Shown one piece after another: positions 57,266 through 64,000 of a DNA stretch of 64,000 nt (position 1 is its first letter; each line of letters starts with the position of its first letter). The position numbers were made by a program, and so were the translations under genes. The notes beneath the pieces were generated by a model, which made no database searches, was not told the DNA's origin, and worked only from the letters and a program-made list of their open reading frames with translations. Source of the DNA: Eublepharis macularius (lineage: Eukaryota; Chordata; Lepidosauria; Squamata; Eublepharidae); assembly GCF_028583425.1 (NCBI RefSeq), contig NC_072801.1, positions 23,332,001-23,396,000 of the forward strand, read 5' to 3'.

Positions 57266-57770
57266 TAGTAGAGAGTGTAGGATAATGGTTACAGTATTAG
57301 ACTAGGCTGGGGGTGGTAAGTAAAGGTAGCCCCCTGTGCAAACACCGAGTCATTACTGACCCATGAGGGGATGTCGCATCATGACGTTTTCTTGGCAGAC
57401 TTTTTACGGGGTGGTTTGCCATTGCCTTCTCCAGTCATCTACACTTTACCCCCAGGAAATTGGGTACCCATTTTACCGACCTTGGAAGGATGGAAGGCTG
57501 AGTCAACCTTGAGCCAGCTACTTGAACCCAGCTTCCGCTGAGATTGAACTCAGGTTGTGCACAGAGCTTGGACTGCAGGACTGCAGTTTACCACTCTGTG
57601 ACTCTTGGGCTGGGGGGGACTTGGATTCAAATCACCTTCTTGTCATCTGCTTGGAAGGGGACTTTCAAGCTAGTGGGGTTTGTTGTGAGGGTAAAGTGAA
57701 GAAGTGGGGGATTTATGCACATTGCCTTGAACATCCTAGAGGAGAAAGGTGAGATTAAAACGGACTAGAT
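57266..57770 (+). repeat. tRNA-derived SINE interrupted by another SINE
   Basis: The left piece (57266-57313) reads AGTGTAGGATAATGGTTACA then GTATTAGACTAGGCTGGGGG, an A-box head. The right piece (from 57608) resumes GGACTTGGATTCAAATCACC (B box), and ends CATTGCCTTGAACATCCTAG, GAGGAGAAAGGTGAGATTAA. The middle is a Sauria-type SINE. Confidence 0.75.
57314..57607 (-). repeat. Sauria-type tRNA SINE inserted in an older SINE
   Basis: The minus strand begins GAGTCACAGAGTGGTAAACT (A box), GCAGTCCTGCAGTCCAAGCT and CACAACCTGAGTTCAATCTC (B box). It continues through TTGACTCAGCCTTCCATCCT to GGCTACCTTTACTTACC. GGCTGGGGG at 57305-57313 is repeated at 57608-57616, a 9-bp target-site duplication. Confidence 0.85.
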
Positions 57771-57999
57771 TAAATAAACTAGAATGCAGATTTATGCAGC
57801 AATAAATCAATTGTAGGGAAGATTTATAAAAATGAACATAAAAGCTGGATTGCCACTCTTATCCCAGGTATTTTTATACGGAAGTAACCCTCCCAGGGTC
57901 CTTTCGGGCTTAATTTAGTATAGCAAAACCCTACAGCAATCTAGTAGCGCCTTAAAGCCTAACACAACCTCTCGCTAGCTAGGAAAATGGCTTCTTACC

Positions 58000-58668
58000 T
58001 CAACATGGCCAACCTGGCCACCTGGATCCATGCAATGATAACATCAAGACTTGACTCCAATTGGTGCAAAACACTGTGGCTTGACTGTTATCAGGAGTGA
58101 GCAGGCGCATGAACATCACTCCCATCCTGCACTCACTCTGACTACCCATTATTTACTGTGTTCAGTGCAAGGTATGGGTTATCACTCACAAAGCTCTTCA
58201 CAGCCTTGATCCGGCATACCTAAGGCACCGCCTGCTTCCTCCGACAGCTTCACTCTTCCAAACAGGGTCTCCTGCGGGTGCGACCCTGTGCCTGGCGAAA
58301 TCAACAGCAGCCCGTACATGGGCTTTCTCTGTGGTGACCACCCTCCTGTGGAATGGCTTCCCCACTCGCCTGACTCTCAGCAAACGATGCAAAACCGAAT
58401 TTTAAAAAGGCTTTTTTACTCGGATAGGAGGGCTGTATTGTAGGGAGGAGGTCTCAGATGCCTGCTAATGAGTTAGGAACCATAGACTTCACCACTATGT
58501 TGTGCTGGATTCCTGCTAATGCTATACCTACGTAAACTTGTATCTATTTACCCTAAGGCATTGTTTACAGAAATGTTGATATTGACTGTACTTATCTCAC
58601 TATGTAATCCGCCTTGAATCCCAGTGAGAAAGGCGGACTATAAATGACATAAATAAAATAAATATTAG
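58000..58668 (+). mobile_element. 5'-truncated CR1/L2-type LINE with coding end and 3' tail
   Basis: From about 58150 the + strand stays open for about 80 codons: IYCVQCKVWVITHKALHSLD, then PAYLRHRLLPPTASL, TAARTWAFSVVTTLLWNGFP and TRLTLSKRCKTEF, followed by TAA. This is the RIQFKVLLLTYKALHGLAPAYL...FSVAAPTLWNSLP end of CR1/L2-type reverse transcriptases. The 3' UTR ends TAATCCGCCTTGAATCCCAG, GAAAGGCGGACTATAAATGA, CATAAATAAAATAAAT. The copy ends directly at the GET4 CpG island. Confidence 0.85.
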
Positions 58669-58689
58669 TCTTTAAAGTGCCATTGGTCG

Positions 58690-59320
58690 TTTGGCTACAG
58701 CGGCTTACTCCCGGGGAACCCAGCCGGATTCAAAGTAATTCCGGCAGCCCGGGAAGCGTTGCCATGAAGACCCCGCCTCCTTTCCCGGCGTCTCATAACA
58801 GACATGCGTCAAGACGTCCGCGGCTTCGTGGAGAGTGACCCTCGCCGGCCGCCGTCCTCCTCCCTTCTCACGGTCGCTGGGCGGGGCCGACGGAAGCCGG
58901 GCGGGGCGCTGTCGTGCGAGGCGACTCTGGCGGTGTCTGTCCCTCCGCAGTCATGGCGGCGGAGCAAGAGGGCTTGAAGGGTGGCGGTAACAACAGTGGC
59001 GGCGTCGGGAGGAACCGCGGTGGTGTCCAGCGTGTCGAAGGCAAGCTCCGCGCCAGCGTGGAGAAGGGCGATTATTATGAGGCGCACCAAATGTACCGAA
59101 CGCTTTTTTTCAGGTACGTCGGCGGGGGAGGGGGGGAGGTGCGCGCGAACGAACCCCCTCCCTCCGCGCCCGAAACCTCCTTCGCCCCGCCTTCTTCCAG
59201 ACGTTTCTAACGCCACGGCAAGAACGACGGCCGCATGCCATTGGCTGACCCGGCTGCCGCTCTCGCGCCTGGCGCCTGATTGGTGGAGAACGAAGGAGGG
59301 GTCTGACGCGGCCTCTGCGT
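58690..59320 (+). promoter_or_regulatory. GET4: GET4 CpG island promoter
   Basis: The block is dense in CpG and GC (CCCCGCCTCCTTTCCCGGCG, GGGCGGGGCCGACGGAAGCC, GGGCGGGGCGCTGTCGTGCG), spanning the GET4 start codon. Two GC boxes (GGGCGGGG) lie at about 58880 and 58900. CCATTGG, a CCAAT-type box read in reverse (CCAATGG), lies in the first intron at about 59237. No TATA box is seen. Confidence 0.75.
58953..59113 (+). CDS. GET4: GET4 (TRC35) exon 1, N-terminal coding exon
   Basis: GET4 joins BAG6 and UBL4A in the cytosolic complex that hands newly made tail-anchored proteins to GET3/TRC40 for insertion into the ER, and it helps keep BAG6 in the cytosol. The exon encodes [20 protein letters not shown], then [20 protein letters not shown] and [14 protein letters not shown]. 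From [10 protein letters not shown] onward it is essentially identical to human GET4 and starts the alpha-solenoid of helical repeats. The ATG is in a good context (G at -3, G at +4). The donor CAG|GTACGT ends the exon after two bases of a codon. The next exon (expected YMSQSKHTEARELMYSG) is not in the window. The low-complexity GGNNSGG insert is the variable part of the family. Confidence 0.96.
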
Positions 59321-59649
59321 AGGTAGGAGAAAAAGGGGGAGGGGGCTAAAATGAGGAGGGGGGCTAGAGCCGAAAATCACCCGGCGAGGCTTATGGTTGC
59401 CTCCTCACCGCACCCCTGCGAGGAAGGCAAAGACTGAGTGAGAATGAGTGGTTCCGAAGTCACCCAGTACGTAAATGTCACTTGTGTTCACGACAACCCT
59501 GTGAGGTAGGTTAAGCTGAGACTGAAGGATACCTATTGCTTCTCATCCTGGTTCCTTCCTGCGTTTTATACAGTACCTCTCTGAGGTAGGGGTAGGCTGA
59601 GAAAGAGTGGCTTGCCTAAAATCCCCCAATAGTGGGATCCTGAGGTAGG

Positions 59650-59838
59650 ATCTAGGCCACCCAGGTTCGATTCCCCGCTCTGCCTGGAAGCTCACTGGGT
59701 GACCTTGGGCCAGTCACATTCTCTCAGCCTAACCTACCTCACGGGGTTCTTGTGAGGATAAAATGGAGGAGGAAAATGATGTAGGCAGTTTTGGATTCCT
59801 TTGGGGAGAAAGGGTATACATGAGGTTAAATAAGTAAT
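59650..59838 (+). repeat. tRNA-derived (MIR-like) SINE
   Basis: GCCACCCAGGTTCGATTCCC (B box), then GGGTGACCTTGGGCCAGTCA, CTCAGCCTAACCTACCTCAC and TTGTGAGGATAAAATGGAGG follow the standard order. The A-box side is altered. Immediately upstream (59480-59600) are antisense-type pieces (ACAACCCTGTGAGGTAGGTT). Confidence 0.7.
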
Positions 59839-59904
59839 GGTTCAGCCTTACTCCTTTTTATCCTCACAACATCCCTGAGGCAGAACAGAAACGACTGATC
59901 CAGT

Positions 59905-60110
59905 ATTTATAGACGTGCTTTGCTGGATCCGATCAGTAATGCATCAAGTCCAGCATCCTGTTTCACATGGCCAGCCAGCTGTGCCAGAGGGCCAACACAC
60001 AGGAATAGACAGGCCAAGGCTTCTGCTCCTCCCCCATGGTACTTCCTTGCACTAGTATTTATTATTTGATAATTTTCTATGCAGTTTTCCCACAATGCTT
60101 AGAAGTGGTT
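59905..60110 (+). repeat. Dispersed repeat (AAGTCCAGCATCCTGTTTC family)
   Basis: TGCTGGATCCGATCAGTAAT, then GCATCAAGTCCAGCATCCTG and TTTCACATGGCCAGCCAGCT matches a repeat common in sauropsid genomes (CTGGATCAGACC...TCCAGCATCCTGTTTCACA). I do not assign its class. Confidence 0.5.
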
Positions 60111-60284
60111 TCTGATATAGGCTAAGTCAAAAGTTTACAATGAATTAAATGGTAGACGTAAAGCAATACCAATACATTGACTTACAAATGACAGTTAAAA
60201 TCATGTCAGGGAAGAGTTTGACTTTTTGACTAGACAGTACCAGCAGCTAAATCATACTAGGGAAAAAGCAGCGGTTACCTCAGC

Positions 60285-60540
60285 TGGCAGCCCCTTCCAG
60301 AGAAAAAATGGCCTGCTACAAAAAATATTCTTACTCTTGTGGTTACAGATCTTGCGTCTTTGCAGGGAGGGGAGGGGAAAGAAAGAAAACCTTGCTGGGA
60401 AGATTTTAGAGTCTATCTAGAAAGAAGCAATATTTCAGGTTCATGGACCCAGACCATACAGGACTTTAAAGGTCCAAAACAACACCTTGAACTGGATCTG
60501 GAAAGAAACTAGTAACCACTACAGCTTCAGTTGTGCATAG
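60285..60540 (+). repeat. Old copy of the 7.7-8.2 kb dispersed repeat
   Basis: CCCCTTCCAGAGAAAAAATG, then CATACAGGACTTTAAAGGTC and CAACACCTTGAACTGGATCT parallel the 7.9-8.14 kb copy in order and orientation. Confidence 0.5.
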
Positions 60541-60629
60541 TATTCAGAGACTACTGCCGCTGGGCATGGAAGCTCTCTTTATTCATCATGACTAGTACCC
60601 TACAGTTTAACTACTTGTTTTCATTTCTG

Positions 60630-60780
60630 TCTTGTCTTATTTCATTTTCTCCATACAACGTCCCTGTGAAATAAGCTAGACTGGGTTATTCATGCCCAAA
60701 ACTCTATGGGGATTTGAACCTGGGCCTTCCCAGTCAAATACAAACTACTGCACTAATGTTCTAACTTACTGCAACATACA
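60630..60780 (-). repeat. tRNA-derived SINE
   Basis: The minus strand has TTAGAACATTAGTGCAGTAG then GGCCCAGGTTCAAATCCCCA (B box), and a tail with GTTGTATGGAGAAAATGAAA. It is moderately diverged. Confidence 0.6.
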
Positions 60781-61817
60781 CATTTGTGGGCTACAAGCCC
60801 TTTTGTCAGATTTAGTTCAGTGGTCATATCTGTCAGATGGAATTTGGTGCCATAAAATATAGCAGAGGACTCCTGGCTTAGAGCACATGTGCTATGAATT
60901 TGTTGGCTGCTAGTCACAGTTGCTAAATAAGGCCTCTGTGTTCAGTGGCACTAGATCACTGAAGGGTAGCTGAAGCTTTACAAGCCCTGCTTGTGGTCTT
61001 CCAGAGACATACGTGACTGAGGTAGTGTTGATGGACATTTGGTTTGACCTGTCAAAACTGTTCTCTTGTAGAAACTTGAGTGAGTAGATAGCCTAATAAA
61101 ATTTCAAGGTGGGAGAGACTAGGCTTATTTTGAAGATTTAAGAAATATGTACTATAAATTGTTGTAGACTGGCTCCCACCCATTGAAAGTTCAGGTTACA
61201 AATAAACCTGTTTGTCTACAGCTACACTGTAGATAGGCATGCTTGGAAGTCGATTACTTTGAAATTGGTGGTACTTACTTCAGGGTAGACAGGGTGTGGA
61301 ATTGAAGTGTTTCCAGATCCTCTGTTTTTGTCAGCAGGCTGACTTTTCTGAAACTGGAATGAATTCCTACACCCTTTAATCCTGGGGCAGATGGCAATCA
61401 GTTTAAATGTACCACAATGCCAAGGTAAGAGACAAAGTTAAAATAAGGCACTGGTTAAAAATCAGCCTAAGCAAGAAGGCTTTCCAGAACTGCTCATGCT
61501 TGGACTATAGGTCCAAGCTTGGAATGTAGGACTGTTTGGGAAGGGACTTTCAGCCCTTCACATGGACAGTGTGGAATTAAGAGAGGGTATGCTTGGCTGA
61601 TCTTAAAGATTGTGATTATACGTAACCGAGGAGGAAGTCTCTTTAGTAGGATTTATGCTTCATGCAAGATTGTATCCGTTTTCTTGAGGTTAATTAGGGA
61701 TAATAACAGTTAATAAAACTGTATACAGGCATGTAGTCTGGAATCCCACGTTTTGTCTCTGTGTTTTATTGAGTAACTACAGTGTTAATTTTAAAGAAAT
61801 CATTCAGCATACAAAGC

Positions 61818-62012
61818 TGCTCTGTAATGAGTTAGATCATGATGGGTCTGTCTAGTTCAAAGGATCGTCTCCCCTGATTGACAGCTACTTTTCAAGGTCT
61901 CAGGCTGTAAAAAGATTTTTCCCAGTACCCGCCACTTTTCATTAGTGGTATCAGGGATTGAACCTGTAACCTTTCGGCATGCAAAGCCTACATCAGCCAT
62001 ATCACTCACCAT
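61818..62012 (-). repeat. tRNA-derived SINE (GCATGC...GGTTCAATCCC type)
   Basis: The right end on the + strand, GGGATTGAACCTGTAACCTT then TCGGCATGCAAAGCCTACAT, is the reverse complement of a tRNA-like head with a B box. The body AATGAGTTAGATCATGATGG, GTCTGTCTAGTTC is the shared sauropsid SINE/LINE text GAGTCAGACCATTGGTCCATCTAG in altered form. Confidence 0.6.
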
Positions 62013-62218
62013 ATCCACATTCAATTAGTTGTTTGGTATGTATCAGGTTTCCAAATAATGCTTAGTACTGTGGAAAAGCAGAACTTTGGTGCAGTGGGGA
62101 GAGGGGAGGTAGCAAACAGGCTGAATGATGGGGGATACTTATCCCACACCCCCTTTGCCAGGTAATAGAAGCTTGACGGTGGCAAAGAATGATGAGACGA
62201 AGATTGGAGAAGGGACTT

Positions 62219-62308
62219 AAAGTGCCATCCTAAACAGAGTTACACCTTTTTAAGCCTATTGACATCAACACACTTAGAAGAGTGCGACTCTGCTTAGGAT
62301 TATGCTGT
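62219..62308. mobile_element. Short palindromic MITE, diverged copy
   Basis: AGTGCCATCCTAAACAGAGT then TACACCTTTTTAAGCCTATT is mirrored by ACACTTAGAAGAGTGCGACT, CTGCTTAGGATTATGCTGT. It is the same family as the 62.4 kb copy, but the arms have diverged. Confidence 0.75.
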
Positions 62309-62407
62309 TAATATCATTACCATAGGAATTGCTATGGCTTTTCTTGGGTTTGGCAACTAGACAGGAGAAGGAAGGATTTAGGATGAGCTTTGGGATATGT
62401 GAGATTG

Positions 62408-62497
62408 ACAGTGCAATCCTGAGCAGAGTTACTCCAGTCTAAGCCCATTGAAATCAATGTGCTTAGACTGGAGTAACTCTGTTTAGGATTGCACTGT
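62408..62497. mobile_element. Short palindromic MITE, well-preserved copy
   Basis: A 90-bp near-perfect palindrome. ACAGTGCAATCCTGAGCAGA then GTTACTCCAGTCTAAGC is mirrored by GCTTAGACTGGAGTAACTCT and GTTTAGGATTGCACTGT. The arms are about 37 bp with two mismatches and meet at CCATTGAAATCAATGT. It is a widely dispersed family in lizards. I could not confirm a target duplication. Confidence 0.85.
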
Positions 62498-63272
62498 GAG
62501 CCTGTCCCAAGTGGGAGGCATGGGCATCTGTCTGGCCAGATCTTGCTACTAGTAGGTGGTTTGTCCTGTCAGCTTCCTGCATTTTCCCTGGTTGGAAGTC
62601 TGTAATGGTTTGTCTCTGATTCCCATGTCCTGCCAGAACAAAATCTGTTGCAAATATGAGACAAGGAAGCATTCGGGGCGAGGGAGATTTTGAATTTCCA
62701 AGCATGTGCTTGGAAATGCAGGCATTTGGCAGAGGCACAGGCCGTTTTTTGATCTGGAAAAATTGATACTCTGCTGCCACGCAATGTCAAAATGCACAAG
62801 AGGAGCATCTTGTAAGCTGCTTCAGGTGCATTGTTCACATCATTGGGATTAATACCACTGTCTTGCCCCTGTACTTTACACACAAATTAGGACTTCAGCA
62901 TGTTTTTCTCAAAGAAGAAACTTCCACATTTGTGCTGCTTTAACAGTACTAGTAGTTTGGAGCAACTTATCTTGCTCTTGGCTGTTAGCCACCTGGAAAT
63001 TGTAAGCCAGTCATTAATAGTTTACATATTCAACAGTATAAATCTCATAACCAAAATTATACATTTGGCTGTTTAACGCCAGAGCCAAGTTCTTCTCACA
63101 GCTATATCTCTGTGACTAACAACGGGCTTAGAAGGGTGTACCGTGAATGAGTGTATAAGGTACTTAGGAGAGCCAATGTAGTTCTGCAAATTCCATTTAC
63201 TGATAGGTAATTCAGATAACCACTGAAGCATTCGTAAGTACCTACATTGGTATGTTTTAGGGTGCTGTGAAC

Positions 63273-63925
63273 CAGGGTGGATAAAAATCAATGATTTTAA
63301 AATTTAAATCATATTTTTTAATTTAAATTGGATTTTTTTAATAAAATGTTTTTTGAGAAAAAATCTAAAGATAGTTTTTCTATTTAAGTTACATTATAGT
63401 CCAAAGGTTATCATCATGAAATAAGGATTAGTTTTTAATTATGTAGCATGAGGCTGTATATTCATTAAATGTTTACATTTTTGGTAAACGAGTCCCATTA
63501 ATCTGTTCACACCGTTCACAGGTTTTCAAACGTGTGAATTTGTGTCTGCAGAGATCATGTCTTTTTCTTCACAGCAAAAAGGTTATAAAATAAACATACA
63601 CAGTCGAGAAAAAGACCGTAATCCCATTGTTCCTTTGCAAATCTTTGTACACAGAACCAACCCCTTACCTCTTAATGATGGATATAGAAGTAGTATATAA
63701 AAAGTATATAAAATCCCTTTTCTTCAAATCTATATCCATCATTAAGTGCTAAGTTTCAAAAAATTCAATGAATATTCAATTAATAGTGTTGGAAGCAGAA
63801 TAGATCTGCACAAGAAGCTAAGCGTGAGGAGTCTTTATATAGAAAAGAATGAGTACAGAAGAGTATTGATGGAACTCAACGGGTACAGAAGAGTAGTGGA
63901 TTTGATTTAAATCAAATCCAGCCTA
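63273..63925. mobile_element. hAT-type MITE, about 650 bp
   Basis: It begins CAGGGTGGATAAAAATCAAT and ends GATTTAAATCAAATCCAGCC TA, an inverted match around GGAT and TTGATTTAAATC. The flanks CTGTGAAC (63265-63272) and CTCTGAAC (63926-63933) match at 7 of 8 bases, fitting the 8-bp hAT duplication. The interior is AT-rich, non-coding, and holds a 17-bp perfect inverted repeat (63671-63687 with 63730-63746). Confidence 0.8.
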
Positions 63926-64000
63926 CTCTGAACATTTGCAGTTTAAATTCTTTAATTCCAAACTCGAAAGAAAGCTCAAGCAGTATATAAAATGCCAAAA

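Larger units (their letters stand above)
56666..57999. other. SUN1-GET4 intergenic gap, first part
   Basis: Repeat-bearing intergenic DNA. Apart from the nested SINEs at 57.27-57.77 kb, I see a CT microsatellite-like run near 56850-56868 and no gene. Confidence 0.6.
59114..64000 (+). other. GET4 intron 1 (incomplete)
   Basis: At least 4.9 kb. It contains several SINEs, an old dispersed-repeat copy, a pair of short palindromic MITEs and a hAT-type MITE, listed separately. I searched for the second GET4 exon (Y-M-S-Q-S-K-H-T-E-A-R) and did not find it. The stretch 60,800-61,800 shows no identifiable feature. Confidence 0.7.

Noticed and set aside
58809-59322. Open frames in other phases and on the minus strand over the GET4 CpG island
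   Set aside because: They are shadows of GC-rich promoter and exon 1. Only the frame starting at 58953 matches a known protein.
10741-62012. tRNA-like A and B boxes at several places
   Set aside because: None folds into a full tRNA with acceptor stem and anticodon arm by eye. All continue into SINE bodies.
1-64000. CRISPR arrays, operons, bacterial promoters or phage genes
   Set aside because: The window is vertebrate nuclear DNA with spliced genes. No array of identical short repeats with unique spacers is present.

Overview
The window is vertebrate nuclear DNA with split genes, long repeat-rich introns and CpG-rich promoters. I recognise three protein-coding genes, all on the + strand, in the order DNAAF5 (HEATR2), SUN1, GET4. 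This is the same order as on human 7p22.3. The repeats point to a squamate reptile: 5S-rRNA-derived SINEs, a Sauria-type tRNA SINE, MIR-like tRNA SINEs, CR1/L2-type LINE ends, a Penelope-like element and hAT-type MITEs. A gecko-like lizard is plausible but I cannot verify it.

Layout. Positions 1-6004 hold the last four coding exons of DNAAF5 (stop at 5524-5526, likely poly(A) signal at 5999-6004), with a Penelope endonuclease fragment in the last intron. Positions 6005-9830 are intergenic and repeat-dense, with a roughly 1.25 kb minisatellite of about 50-bp units. A GC-rich island at about 9830-10330 is the probable SUN1 promoter and non-coding exon 1. SUN1 intron 1 is about 15.3 kb. The SUN1 reading frame was traced through 22 coding exons from 25409 to 54608. 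Every junction is in phase and the total is 2748 nt (915 codons plus stop). A roughly 2 kb AU-rich 3' UTR ends near 56,660. A repeat-filled gap leads to the GET4 CpG island (58690-59320) and GET4 exon 1 (58953-59113). The rest of the window is the start of GET4 intron 1.

The three genes are not a pathway. DNAAF5 helps assemble axonemal dynein arms in the cytoplasm, SUN1 is the inner nuclear membrane half of the LINC complex, and GET4 is part of the BAG6-UBL4A-GET4 complex for tail-anchored proteins. They are neighbours by conserved synteny.

The unusual material is mostly in non-coding DNA. It includes a perfect 33-bp-arm hairpin inside one copy of a dispersed repeat, nested palindromic elements with hammerhead-ribozyme-like cores and a clean target-site duplication, two hAT-type MITEs with 8-bp duplications, a SINE nested in a SINE, an in-frame open block behind a splice acceptor in a SUN1 intron, and an unidentified antisense coding trace in another SUN1 intron. 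I did not find a wholly new multi-gene system.
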